Shown here: positions 34,567-42,900 of the stretch, piece by piece | Layout of the letters: the number at the start of each line of letters is the position of its first letter | Numbering within the stretch: position 1 is the stretch's first letter | Origin: JACVRW01 sp034664005 | GTDB lineage: Bacteria; Actinomycetota; Thermoleophilia; Solirubrobacterales; Thermoleophilaceae | Assembly: GCA_034664005.1 (NCBI GenBank) | Contig: JAXDIL010000052.1 | Span: 18,665-82,664, forward strand | DNA length: 64,000 nucleotides | Direction: 5' to 3' | Program-made: the position numbers and the translations under genes | Notes under the pieces: generated by a model | What the model saw: only the letters and a program-made list of their open reading frames with translations | Databases searched by the model: none | What the model was told of the DNA's origin: nothing

Positions 34567-35019
34567 ATGGCGGAGGTCACGTTCAGCATCCGCGAGGTGA
34601 CCATCGCGGTGAACGACATCGCCGCCGCGGCCGAGCGCCTCGGTGGAGCGCTTCAGTCGAAGGTCGACGAGATCGTCGAGTTCCCGGAGGAGAACCTCGA
34701 GCTCCAGATGGGCGGAGTGTGGGTCGGCGACGGCGACTTCCACCTCGCCCTCGTGCACGACCCGTCCGGACGCGGTCCGGTCGGGCGCTTCCTCGAGAAA
34801 CGCGGCGAGGGGATCTACGAGCTGAACGTGCGAACCAACGACCTGCCCGCCGCAATCCAGCACATGAAGAGCCAGGGCTTCCGCTTCGTCAGCGAGACGC
34901 CCCACGTGCTACCGGACTACGACTGGAACGGCGAGATCTACTCCGAGCTGCGGATCGTATTCGTGGACCCAGCGAGCGCACACGGCGTCCTGATCGAGGT
35001 CGCCCAGTGGATCAAGTGA
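34567..35019 (+). CDS. VOC/glyoxalase-fold protein (copy 1)
   Basis: 150 residues with two betaalphabetabetabeta modules: FSIREVTIAVNDIAAAAERL at the N-terminus, FHLALVHDPSGRGPVGRFLE mid-way, then EGIYELNVRTNDLPAAIQHM and HGVLIEVAQW. It resembles methylmalonyl-CoA epimerase-like proteins in layout. However, the usual N-terminal metal-ligand His (DHV..AV) is replaced by REV, leaving a Glu. It may bind or isomerise an acyl-CoA intermediate. It starts 2 bases after the ligase stop and its stop overlaps the next start. Its paralog at 55678 shares the His loss. Confidence 0.75.
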   Translation: MAEVTFSIREVTIAVNDIAAAAERLGGALQSKVDEIVEFPEENLELQMGGVWVGDGDFHLALVHDPSGRGPVGRFLEKRGEGIYELNVRTNDLPAAIQHMKSQGFRFVSETPHVLPDYDWNGEIYSELRIVFVDPASAHGVLIEVAQWIK

Positions 35020-36002
35020 CCTCGGTGCGCACCGGGGTTTGGTTCCAGGGCGGGCTCAGCGTAAAGCGCGCCGTCGAGCTCGCCCGGGCCGCGGAGGCCG
35101 CGGGCGTGGACGCGGTCTGGGTGGCGGAGGGGCCGATCGGGCGCGACGCGTTCGTCACGCTGACTGCAATCGCCGCCGCCACGAGCCGGGTGGAGCTCGG
35201 CACCGGCGTGGTCAACTCCTTCACGCGCCATCCCGCTCAGATAGCGGCCTCCTTCGCGACGCTCGACGAGGCCTCGGACGGCCGCGCCGTCGCGGGCCTC
35301 GGGATAGGAGCGCGCGACTATCTGACGCCGCTCGGCTTCGACACGTCGAAGCCGATCGCGACGGCGCGGGAGATGCTCGAGCTGATGCGCCGGCTGCTTG
35401 CGCGCGAGGTGATCGACCACGCGGGCGTCAAGTTCCGGCTGGAGGGCGCGCGCCTCGCGTTCGAGCCTCCCCGGGCGGACATCCCGATCTACCTCGCCGC
35501 GACGGGACCGAGGATGTCTGCGCTGGCCGGAGAGCTCGCCGACGGGATCTACCTCCTGTTCGGCACGCGCGAGTACGTCGAGAACGTCCTGCGGAACGCG
35601 CGAAAGGACCGCCCGGCGGACAAGCCGCTGGAGGTGGCGAGCCCCATCTTCATGGCTGTGGACGAGGACCGCGACGCCGCCCGAGCGCAGGTCAAGACAG
35701 GCATCGGCCTCGTCCTCACGGAGCCGAGCGGCGAGGCGATGCTCGAGGCCAACGGGCTGGACCCGGCGCACGCCGAGCGGATCCGCGCCGCGCTCGCCGA
35801 GTCCGGCGTCCGGGCCCTGCGCAGCGCCGTCGACGACGCAATCGTGGACAGCCTCACGATCGTCGGCACACCCGCTGAGTGCGTCGCGCGGCTCGAGGAG
35901 GCGGTGAGCTGGGGCATCACTCACCCGCTCGTCCTGCTGAGTGGCGACGACCCGGCGCCCGCGCTCGGGGTGCTCAGGGAGCTCCGACGGGCGGCGGCGT
36001 GA
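35016..36002 (+). CDS. LLM-class F420-type oxidoreductase (operon A)
   Basis: 328 residues from GTG 35016, which overlaps the VOC stop (GTGA). Family segments: AGVDAVWVAEGPIGRDAFVT, RVELGTGVVNSFTRHPAQIA, GRAVAGLGIGARDYLTPLGF and PIYLAATGPRMSALAGELAD, the pattern of F420-dependent methylenetetrahydromethanopterin-reductase-like enzymes. The C-terminal VGTPAECVARLEEAVSWGI is typical. It is likely a hydride-transfer step on the CoA-activated or free substrate. Followed with a 4-base overlap by an acyl-CoA dehydrogenase. Confidence 0.83.
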   Translation: MTSVRTGVWFQGGLSVKRAVELARAAEAAGVDAVWVAEGPIGRDAFVTLTAIAAATSRVELGTGVVNSFTRHPAQIAASFATLDEASDGRAVAGLGIGARDYLTPLGFDTSKPIATAREMLELMRRLLAREVIDHAGVKFRLEGARLAFEPPRADIPIYLAATGPRMSALAGELADGIYLLFGTREYVENVLRNARKDRPADKPLEVASPIFMAVDEDRDAARAQVKTGIGLVLTEPSGEAMLEANGLDPAHAERIRAALAESGVRALRSAVDDAIVDSLTIVGTPAECVARLEEAVSWGITHPLVLLSGDDPAPALGVLRELRRAAA

Positions 36003-37192
36003 CGATCGACGCCGATACCCGGCGCGACATCGTCGCGATGGTCCGGAGCTTCGTCGACGACAAGGTGCTTCCGCACGCGGCGCACTTCGACCGTGAGGAC
36101 GCCTTCCCCGACGAGATGCTCGAGCAGATGAAGGAGCTCGGCCTCCTCGGGATCACCATCCCCGAGGAGTACGGCGGCATGGGCCTCGACCTCGTGACCT
36201 ACGCGATGATCATCGAGGAGCTGGCGCGCGGCTGGATCACGGTCGCCGGCATCGTGAACACGCACTTGATCGGGTGCTACCTGCTCAAGACCTTCGGCAC
36301 CGACGAGCAAAAGCAGTACTTCCTGCCCAGGATGGCGACGGGCGAGATGCGCGGAGCCTTCTCGCTGTCCGAGCCCGAGGTCGGGTCCGACGTCCAGGGA
36401 CTGCGGGCGACCGCGACGCGGCAGGAGGACGGAAGCTGGGCGCTCCACGGCCAGAAGATGTGGGTCACCGGCAGCTTGCGCTCGAGCGTGATCTTCGTGC
36501 TGATGAAGAGCGACCCGGCCGCCGACCCGCCCCACCGGGGCATCACCTGCTTCATCGCCGAGAAGGAGCCCGGCGTCGCCGAGCCCGGCGGGCAGTTCGC
36601 GGGCGTGACCATCTCCCCGAAGATCGCGAAGATGGGCTACCGCGGAATCGAGACGAGCGAGGTCGTCTTCGACGGGTACCGCTGCCCGGCGAACCGCATC
36701 CTCGGCGGCGAGGAGGGGCTCGGCCAAGGCTTCCGCCAGATGATGGACGCGCTCGAGACCGGGCGCGTCAACGTCGCCGCCCGCGGGGTGGGTATCGCAC
36801 AGCGCGCGCTCGAGCTGGCGCTGCGCTACTCGCAGGAGCGCAAGGCGTTCGGCAAGCCGATCGCGAAGCACCAGGCGATCCAGTTCAAGCTCGCGGACAT
36901 GGCGACCAAGGTCGAGGCGGCGCGGCTACTCACGCAGCAGGCCGCCTCGATGAAGGACGCCGGCCGGCGCTCGGACCTCGAGGCCGGGATGGCGAAGCTG
37001 TTCGCGTGCGAGGCCGGCAAGGAGGTTGTCGAGGAGGCGTTCCGCATCCACGGCGGCTACGGCTACTCGAAGGAGTACGAGATCGAGCGGCTCTACCGAG
37101 ACGCGCCGCTGCTCCTGATCGGCGAGGGCACCTCCGACATCCAGCGGATGGTGATCGGGCGAAGCCTGCTGGCGCGCAACCGCGTCAGCTGA
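35999..37192 (+). CDS. acyl-CoA dehydrogenase (operon A)
   Basis: 397-residue flavoprotein oxidising an acyl-CoA to the 2-enoyl-CoA. Three domains are recognisable: N-terminal helical (LGLLGITIPEEYGGMGLDLV), beta (GAFSLSEPEVGSDVQGLRAT, MWVTGS) and C-terminal helical (YSQERKAFGKPIAKHQAIQF, IHGGYGYSKEYEIERLYRD). The Glu in LLIGEGTSDIQRMVIG sits at the usual catalytic-base position. GTG 35999 overlaps the oxidoreductase stop. The 3' end overlaps the convergent MaoC-like gene by 8 bases, so no terminator lies between. Confidence 0.88.
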   Translation: MTIDADTRRDIVAMVRSFVDDKVLPHAAHFDREDAFPDEMLEQMKELGLLGITIPEEYGGMGLDLVTYAMIIEELARGWITVAGIVNTHLIGCYLLKTFGTDEQKQYFLPRMATGEMRGAFSLSEPEVGSDVQGLRATATRQEDGSWALHGQKMWVTGSLRSSVIFVLMKSDPAADPPHRGITCFIAEKEPGVAEPGGQFAGVTISPKIAKMGYRGIETSEVVFDGYRCPANRILGGEEGLGQGFRQMMDALETGRVNVAARGVGIAQRALELALRYSQERKAFGKPIAKHQAIQFKLADMATKVEAARLLTQQAASMKDAGRRSDLEAGMAKLFACEAGKEVVEEAFRIHGGYGYSKEYEIERLYRDAPLLLIGEGTSDIQRMVIGRSLLARNRVS

Positions 37193-37997
37193 CCCGGAAG
37201 CTCGCGACGCCGCCCTTCAGCACGTCGGTGCCGTTCGCAGAGGCGGTGAACAGCGTGCCTTCGTCTTCGTTCCAGCCCGACACTTCGATCGCGGCTCCCG
37301 GGTAGACGGGGGCGGCGAACCGGACCGACAGGCCGGTCAGCTCGCCGGGGTCGCGCTCGAGCGCGTCCGACATCGACAGCGCGACGCATCCGAGCGTGGC
37401 GAGGCCGTGCAGGATCGGGCGCTCGAAGCCAGCGGCGCGGGCAACGTCGGGGTCGATATGGATCGGGTGCGGATCGCCGGTCAGGCGGTAGAGCGCGGCC
37501 TGGTCCTGGGTCGTCTCGGCGCGCGCCTCCACGTCGGGCGAGCGCTCGGGTGCGGCGCCGCCACCCGAAGGCCCGCGCTCACCGCCAAACCCGCCTGCCC
37601 CCGGCACGAAGATCGTGTAGCGGGCCTCGAAGAGCTCAGATTGCACGGCGACCACGACGAGCGCGGACGATCCCTTGTCCCAGACCGCCTCGACCGCCGC
37701 CGTCGTCCGGATCTCGGCGCTGCGCGGCAGCGGGCCGGACACCGTGAGCTCCTGGCCGACATGGAGCGTGTTGGCGCGGTCATAGCCGGCCACGAGCGCG
37801 ACCGCCTCTATGGACCAGAGCCCGAGCGTCAGCGCGAAGGTAGGGAGCACCTCGAGACGCTCCTCGTAGACCAGCTCGGTCCGGTCGGCTCCGGCTCCCA
37901 CCGCGAGCGCGTAGAGGATCGCGTCGCGCTCGTCGTACTTCGCGACGTGGGCGCCCAGGTCCGTCCCGACGATCCCGCCGAGCCCTTCCGTGGTCAC
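37185..37997 (-). CDS. MaoC-like double-hotdog enoyl-CoA hydratase
   Basis: 270 residues arranged as two hotdog domains. The C-terminal one carries the R-specific hydratase signature LYRLTGDPHPIHIDPDVARA followed by GFERPILHGLATLG, with the catalytic Asp/His pair. The N-terminal half lacks it and has a Gly-rich linker (GAGGFGGERGPSGGGAA) before the active half, as in peroxisomal multifunctional-type hydratases. It would hydrate the enoyl-CoA made by the acyl-CoA dehydrogenases. It overlaps the amidase-crotonase fusion gene by 4 bases and lies in operon B. Confidence 0.85.
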   Translation of the reverse strand: MTTEGLGGIVGTDLGAHVAKYDERDAILYALAVGAGADRTELVYEERLEVLPTFALTLGLWSIEAVALVAGYDRANTLHVGQELTVSGPLPRSAEIRTTAAVEAVWDKGSSALVVVAVQSELFEARYTIFVPGAGGFGGERGPSGGGAAPERSPDVEARAETTQDQAALYRLTGDPHPIHIDPDVARAAGFERPILHGLATLGCVALSMSDALERDPGELTGLSVRFAAPVYPGAAIEVSGWNEDEGTLFTASANGTDVLKGGVASFRVS

Positions 37998-40123
37998 CGC
38001 GCGAGCCGCTCCTTCGCGCTGGCCACAGCGTCACGACGCGATTCGGACTCGAGCAGCTCCTGGCGGCGGACCTCCCAGTCGGCGGCGACCGGCATGCCGG
38101 CGGATGCCTCCTCGATCAACTCCTTGGTCAGCCGGACCGCCTCGCGCTGCCCGTCGGCACCGCGCGTGGCGAGCGCCACCGCCGTGTCGAGCGCCTCCCC
38201 GGTGGCCACCACCTTCGTGACGAGGCCGGCGGCGGTCGCCTCGTCGGCGGGAATCCGGTCCCCGAGCATCATGAGGCGAGCCACCGTCTGGCGGCCCAGC
38301 TCGGCGGTGAGCCGCGCCGCTCCGTCGGGCCTGTAGAGGAGGCCGAGCCTCGCGGAGGGGAGCAGGAAGAACGACCCCAGGCCCGCCACTCGCACGTCGC
38401 ACGCCACCGCGAGCTCGACTGCGGCGCCCGCGCACGGCCCCTCGATCGCGGCCACCACTGGAACGGGCAAGCCCCTGATGGCCGAGACGGCCTCGCCGAC
38501 GAGCGTGTCGAGCGCGGCATCCGACCCCGTGCCCTGGACCTCCTCGAGGTCGACCCCGGCGCTGAAGCAGGCCCTGCTGCCGGTGAGCACGACTGCCCTG
38601 GCCCCTGAGCCCGCGGCCTCGGCGAGCAGCCGGGGCAGCCGCTCCAGCGCGACGCGCGAGATCGCGTTGCGCTTGGCCGGGCGGTCGATGCGAACGATCG
38701 CGACCTCGCCGCGGCGCTCGAGGACGAGCTCCCCCGGCGAGGCTGTGGCCCAGCGCCTGGCCGGCTCGTCCGCGGGGAACGCCAGTGCCTCCTCGAGTGC
38801 CTCGCACAGGTCAAGGAGGTCCCGCTCGCCCCCGGCGCGAGAGACGATCTGGAGGCCGACCGGCAGGCCGTCGGCCAGGCCGCAGGGGAGCGACGCGGCG
38901 GGCGAGCCGGAGACGTTGAACGGCGCCGTGAAGGGAAACGGCCCCCAGAGGCTGCCTACGGACTGGCCGTCGATCTCCTTCGGGCGGCGGCCCAGCAGGA
39001 ACGCGACGGAGGCCGCCGTCGGCGTGACGAGGAAGTCGTAGCTTCCGAGCAGCGCCTCGACGCGCGCGCGGAGGTCAGCGTGCAGCTCGCGGGCGGTCGC
39101 TACGTCCGCGTCCGTGACGGCTGCGGCCGCCTCGATGCTCCTGCGCGCGTAATCGGTGAGCTGGTCGGCGTGCGACTCCAGCAGGTGCCCGCGGTAGCGC
39201 CGCTCGTCGGCGAGCACGAGCGGCCCGAAGGCATCCAGCCAGCCGTCGATCGGCAGGGAGATCTCCTCGACCTGGTGCCCCATAGCCTCGAGCTGCGACA
39301 CGGCATGCGCGGTCGCCGCCCTGACACCGGGATCCACGGGATGGCCCTGTGGAGCTGGACACCAGCCGATCCGCGCCTCGGCGACCTCGCCGCGCGCGAA
39401 GCGCGTGCCGGTCCAGACCTCGAGCAGGGGCCGGGCATCCGCCACGCGGCGCGCCAGGGGCCCCGAGCACACGAACGGGGTCATCCCGTGGAAGCGGCCG
39501 TCGTTTCGAATCAGCCCCATCGTCGGCTTCAGCCCGAACAGCCCGCACATCGCGGCCGGGAGCCGGACCGAGCCGCCGCCGTCGGAGCCGAGTGCGACGC
39601 TCGCCAGTCCAGCCCCCACGCTCGCAGCCGCGCCGCCGCTCGAGCCGCCCGCGGTGCGTGTGGGGTCCCACGGATTGCCGCAGCCCGGGCCGAGCCGGTT
39701 CTCGGTGGTGGCCGACTGGCCGAACTCGGCGGTGTTGGACTTGCCGAGGAAGACCGCTCCGGCCTCGCGAAGCCGCGCGACCGGCTCCGAGTCCTCCGCG
39801 GCCACGTCGTCCCGGTACACGAGGGAGCCGAGCGTGGTCGGAACCCCGGCTACGTCGAACAGGTCCTTGATCGACATCGGGACGCCGAGCAGCGGGGGCA
39901 GGTGCTCCTCCCCGCTCCCGTAGCGCCGCTCCGCTGCCTCGGCCTGGGAGAGCGCCAGCTCGGGCGTGGTCGTGATGTAAGAGCGCAGCTCGCCGTCGAA
40001 GCGCTCGATCCGGTCCAGGATCTGACGCGTGACCTCGACCGGTGAGAGCTCGCGCGCGCGGAACGCTCCGAGCAGGTCGGCGAGCGGCCAGAAGACGGGT
40101 TCGGCCTCGGGGGCCTCAGGCAT
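37994..40123 (-). CDS. amidase-signature / enoyl-CoA hydratase (crotonase) fusion protein
   Basis: 709 residues in one uninterrupted frame. Residues 1 to about 455 are an amidase-signature enzyme with the Ser-cisSer-Lys triad: Lys86 in GVPMSIKDLFDVAGVP, the GGSSGG segment (159-164) and Ser185 in GSDGGGSVRLPA. Residues from about 466 are a crotonase domain: VRIDRPAKRNAISRVAL, CFSAGVDLEE, then GPCAGAAVELAVACDVRVAG as the oxyanion-hole region. The usual PE..xG segment reads PSARLGLLY, so one catalytic Glu is replaced by Ser. Fusion of these two families is unusual. It suggests amide cleavage coupled to acyl-CoA chemistry. It overlaps its neighbours by 4 and 8 bases. Confidence 0.85.
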   Translation of the reverse strand: MPEAPEAEPVFWPLADLLGAFRARELSPVEVTRQILDRIERFDGELRSYITTTPELALSQAEAAERRYGSGEEHLPPLLGVPMSIKDLFDVAGVPTTLGSLVYRDDVAAEDSEPVARLREAGAVFLGKSNTAEFGQSATTENRLGPGCGNPWDPTRTAGGSSGGAAASVGAGLASVALGSDGGGSVRLPAAMCGLFGLKPTMGLIRNDGRFHGMTPFVCSGPLARRVADARPLLEVWTGTRFARGEVAEARIGWCPAPQGHPVDPGVRAATAHAVSQLEAMGHQVEEISLPIDGWLDAFGPLVLADERRYRGHLLESHADQLTDYARRSIEAAAAVTDADVATARELHADLRARVEALLGSYDFLVTPTAASVAFLLGRRPKEIDGQSVGSLWGPFPFTAPFNVSGSPAASLPCGLADGLPVGLQIVSRAGGERDLLDLCEALEEALAFPADEPARRWATASPGELVLERRGEVAIVRIDRPAKRNAISRVALERLPRLLAEAAGSGARAVVLTGSRACFSAGVDLEEVQGTGSDAALDTLVGEAVSAIRGLPVPVVAAIEGPCAGAAVELAVACDVRVAGLGSFFLLPSARLGLLYRPDGAARLTAELGRQTVARLMMLGDRIPADEATAAGLVTKVVATGEALDTAVALATRGADGQREAVRLTKELIEEASAGMPVAADWEVRRQELLESESRRDAVASAKERLAR

Positions 40124-40868
40124 GCGGCAGCACTCCGCCGCTGATCCCGTAGACCTCGCCGGTGATGTAGCCGGCGCGGTCCCCGAGCAGGAACTCGGTC
40201 AGCGCCGCGATGTCTCGCGGCTCGCCCACGCGTCCCACCAGGGAACGCCGCTCGGCGTAGCCGTCGAAGAACTCCTGCGGGTAGCCGGCCTTCAGCAGGA
40301 ACGGGTTGTAGATCAAGCCCGGGGCGATCGCGTTCACGCGCACCCCGCTCGGTCCCAGCTCGGCGGCGGCCACGCGGGTGAGGGCGGTAACGCCCGCCTT
40401 GGCCGCCGAGTACGCGGCGCCGTGCTCGGTCGACGTCTCCCAGGCGGCGATCGACGAGATGTTCACCACGGCCCCTCCGCCGCTCTCGACGATCGCCGGC
40501 AGAGCCTGGCGCATGCAGTTGAAGGTGCCCGTCAGGTCGACGTCGATGCACCGCTGCCAGGTCGCCGGGTCCATCTCGAGCAGCGGTTCGAGCTTGTTCC
40601 ACCCGGCGTTGTTGACGAGCGCGTCGAGCCGGCCCTTCTTCTCCATGATCTCGCCGACGGCTCGGCCGACGGCATCGAAGTCCGTCACGTCGAGCGGGAT
40701 GGCGAGGAAGTCCCGGCCGTGCTCGCTCGTGAGCTCCTCGCCCAGCTCGAGGCAGCGACGCTCGTGGGCGTCCGTGATCACCACGTCCCAGCCTTCCCCG
40801 GCGAGCTCGCGCACGATTGCGGAGCCGATTCCCGCGCCGGCGCCCGCCGTCACCATCACCACGCGCAT
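40116..40868 (-). CDS. short-chain dehydrogenase/reductase (operon B)
   Basis: 250-residue classical SDR. The cofactor motif is MVTAGAGAGIGSAIVREL, with Ala where TGxxxGIG has the first Gly, and the DVTD motif follows. The structural NNAG is in LDALVNNAGWN, and the catalytic Ser/Tyr/Lys lie in VVNISSIAAWETS and AAYSAAKAGVTAL. The start is ATG 40868, overlapping the hydrolase stop as TGATG; a longer reading from 40895 is less coupled. It probably oxidises a 3-hydroxyacyl intermediate after hydration. Confidence 0.85.
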   Translation of the reverse strand: MRVVMVTAGAGAGIGSAIVRELAGEGWDVVITDAHERRCLELGEELTSEHGRDFLAIPLDVTDFDAVGRAVGEIMEKKGRLDALVNNAGWNKLEPLLEMDPATWQRCIDVDLTGTFNCMRQALPAIVESGGGAVVNISSIAAWETSTEHGAAYSAAKAGVTALTRVAAAELGPSGVRVNAIAPGLIYNPFLLKAGYPQEFFDGYAERRSLVGRVGEPRDIAALTEFLLGDRAGYITGEVYGISGGVLPHA

Positions 40869-41680
40869 CAGCCGTTCCCCTTCCTCTCGAGCCACGTGCT
40901 CAGGACTCGCGTCAGCGTGTCGGGATCCTCGTCCGTGATCAGGTGCCCGGCGCCCGAGAGCTCCTCGTACTCCGCCGACGGGAGGTGCTCGAGCATGATC
41001 TCGGCCGCCCGCGGCGGGCAGACCACGTCACGCTCCCCGGCGACGACAAGGACCGGCAGCTCGATCCGCGACAGCGCGTCGTTCAGCGGCTGCTCGTGCA
41101 TCCCGGCCATCGCGCGCGCGCCATTGATGTAGCCGCGCCCATCGCCGATCGCCTTCATTCGCCCGTCCACGATCTCCTCGGCGGTCGCGGTGCCCCTCGC
41201 GAGCTGCTGCCGCGTGTCCTCCAGCAGGACCTCGCGCATCGCCCCGGCGTCACCTTTCTCGAAGAGCTCGATCCGCTCCCGCACGCCGGCCACGGCCCTC
41301 CGGCCGACGACCGACGAGGTTGCCACGGCCACCACGCTCTGCATCAGGTCTGGCCGCTCCGCCGCCGCCCAGAGCGCGATCGTGCCGCCGAGCGAGAAGC
41401 CGGCGCAGTGCGCCGGCCCGAAGCACTCGAGGAAGGCGATCAGGTCCTGGCCGAGCTGGGCCAACGTGCCGTCGGCCTCGCCGACCGTCGTCCGGCCGTG
41501 TCCGCGGAGGTCGTAGGCGAGGGTCGAGGCCGGCAGGTCGCGCTGCTGCGCGCCCCACATCTCGTGGTCCTGCGCCAGGCCGTGGAGAAGCACGACCCGC
41601 GCGCCTTCTCCTGCCGGCCGGTACGCCACCTCGATGTCCCCCAGCCGCTCTGTCTGCATCTCAGCGCCGTCGGTTATCAC
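40868..41680 (-). CDS. alpha/beta hydrolase (3-oxoadipate enol-lactonase-like), first gene of operon B
   Basis: 270 residues if started at GTG 41680, which falls 7 bases after the -10 of promoter B; the alternative is ATG 41659 (263 residues), for which I see no ribosome site. Motifs: VVLLHGLAQDHEMWGAQ, LAYDLRGHGRT, nucleophile elbow HCAGFSLGGTIALW, acid in VLVVAGERDVVCPPR and His in ELSGAGHLITDED. The pattern resembles enol-lactonases and C-C hydrolases. It overlaps the SDR gene by one base (TGATG). Confidence 0.8.
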   Translation of the reverse strand: MITDGAEMQTERLGDIEVAYRPAGEGARVVLLHGLAQDHEMWGAQQRDLPASTLAYDLRGHGRTTVGEADGTLAQLGQDLIAFLECFGPAHCAGFSLGGTIALWAAAERPDLMQSVVAVATSSVVGRRAVAGVRERIELFEKGDAGAMREVLLEDTRQQLARGTATAEEIVDGRMKAIGDGRGYINGARAMAGMHEQPLNDALSRIELPVLVVAGERDVVCPPRAAEIMLEHLPSAEYEELSGAGHLITDEDPDTLTRVLSTWLERKGNG

Positions 41681-41687
41681 GTCAACC

Positions 41688-41734
41688 AGTCTCCTAGAGG
41701 GCTCGGCAGAAATCAAGAGAGCGACGTCAGTTTT
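41688..41734 (-). promoter_or_regulatory. regulon-3 promoter B: operator plus TTGATT / GAGACT
   Basis: On the minus strand the 18-base site AAAACTGACGTCGCTCTC (41734-41717) abuts the -35 TTGATT (41716-41711). A 17-base spacer leads to the -10 GAGACT (41693-41688). GTG 41680 follows 7 bases later, so the mRNA is probably leaderless. It is back-to-back with promoter C, 53 bases apart. Confidence 0.7.
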
Positions 41735-41787
41735 CACTGTTCCCAGCCCGACCACCACCCTGCAAGGCGCGCCACGCAAATTCTCGC

Positions 41788-41834
41788 GAGAGCGACGTCA
41801 CTCTCTTGACAGCATCGCTCCCCGGCGCGAAACT
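41788..41834 (+). promoter_or_regulatory. regulon-3 promoter C: palindromic operator plus TTGACA / GAAACT
   Basis: The operator GAGAGCGACGTCACTCTC (41788-41805) is palindromic except for one central pair and abuts a perfect -35 TTGACA (41806-41811). The 17-base spacer leads to the -10 GAAACT (41829-41834). A GGAG ribosome site precedes ATG 41863. An identical 18-base operator lies at 45738-45755. Confidence 0.75.
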
Positions 41835-41862
41835 GACGCGGTACCCGGAACGGAGACGACGG

Positions 41863-42900
41863 ATGAAGTTCGGAATTGCGTTTGGGCAGGATGTGGGCAT
41901 TGGCGATGCAGCCGAGTACGCCAAGGCGGCGGAGGACGCGGGCTTCGCTCATGTGACCTTCGTGGACATGGGCAACCTGGCGACCGACGTGAACGTGACG
42001 ATGACGGTCGCGCTGCAGGGCACGGAGCGGATCGCGGTCGGGCACGGCGTCACGGACCCGATCATGTTCCATCCCGGCACGATCGGCGGCGCGGTGGCCA
42101 CCATGCGGGAGCTCACCGGCGACCGCGTCTTCGTTGGACTGGGCGTCGGTGGTCCATACGGCAAGCCGTTCATCCGTTCCGCGAAGGTCGCCGAGCTCGA
42201 GGAGGCGATCACGTTCCTCAAGCGCTACACCGCCGGCGAGGAGGCCAGCTTCGGCGGCAACTCCTGGCACAACGAATGGATCCGGCGCTCGTCCTACAAC
42301 GGAAAGAGCGTTCCGGTCACCGTGGCGATCTGCGGGCCCAAGACCTGCCTCGCCGCCGGCGCGACGGCGGACGGAGTGTTCAGCATCGGTATGGACCCGA
42401 GCCTGCAGCGCTGGCGCAAGGGGCTCGTTACGCGCGCCGCGGAGGAGGCCGGCCGCGATCCCGACCAGGTCGACTTCTGGGTGCGCACCCAGGTCTACAT
42501 CGCCGAGTCCAAGGAGGCGGCCTTCGAGGAGCTCGCCCCGTACGCCGCGACCTCGGCGTGGGAGCTATGGAAGGTGCTGAAGCGCGAGACGCCGGACACC
42601 GTCGCGCTCGCCAAGGACATCGACGCCGCCCACCCGGGCTTGCTCTCCGAGCTCCAGGCGATCTACGACGCCTGGGATCCCTACTGGACCGAGCGCATCG
42701 GCGGCCCGCAGACGCGGGCCGTTACCCAGCGAGTCGTCGACTTCTTCCTCGCGTCCGGCACACCTGACGACGTGCGGGAGCAGATAGCCGCGGTGGAGGA
42801 AATTGGCATCACGGGCGTCTCGATCGTGACGTACTCCGTCCGCGACCTGGACGAGATGATGAACCGGATCTCCGACGAGCTGATCAGGCAGCCGGTCTAA
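41863..42900 (+). CDS. LLM-class F420-type oxidoreductase (twin 1)
   Basis: 345 residues. It opens MKFGIAFGQDVGIGDAAEYA and contains FVGLGVGGPYGKPFI and VAICGPKTCLAAGATADGVF, the fold of F420-dependent LLM reductases and monooxygenases. The start is ATG 41863; the longer reading begins at a TTG that is the promoter -35. It is about 85% identical in protein to the gene at 44620-45657 on the opposite strand, with near-identical DNA over at least 75 bases around 42479-42560. It stands alone in its operon; the stop overlaps the convergent dehydrogenase by 17 bases. Confidence 0.85.
   Translation: MKFGIAFGQDVGIGDAAEYAKAAEDAGFAHVTFVDMGNLATDVNVTMTVALQGTERIAVGHGVTDPIMFHPGTIGGAVATMRELTGDRVFVGLGVGGPYGKPFIRSAKVAELEEAITFLKRYTAGEEASFGGNSWHNEWIRRSSYNGKSVPVTVAICGPKTCLAAGATADGVFSIGMDPSLQRWRKGLVTRAAEEAGRDPDQVDFWVRTQVYIAESKEAAFEELAPYAATSAWELWKVLKRETPDTVALAKDIDAAHPGLLSELQAIYDAWDPYWTERIGGPQTRAVTQRVVDFFLASGTPDDVREQIAAVEEIGITGVSIVTYSVRDLDEMMNRISDELIRQPV

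Noticed and set aside
41806..41808. TTG start for the oxidoreductase at 41863
   Set aside because: It is the -35 hexamer of promoter C; ATG 41863 has a ribosome site and matches the family N-terminus and its twin.
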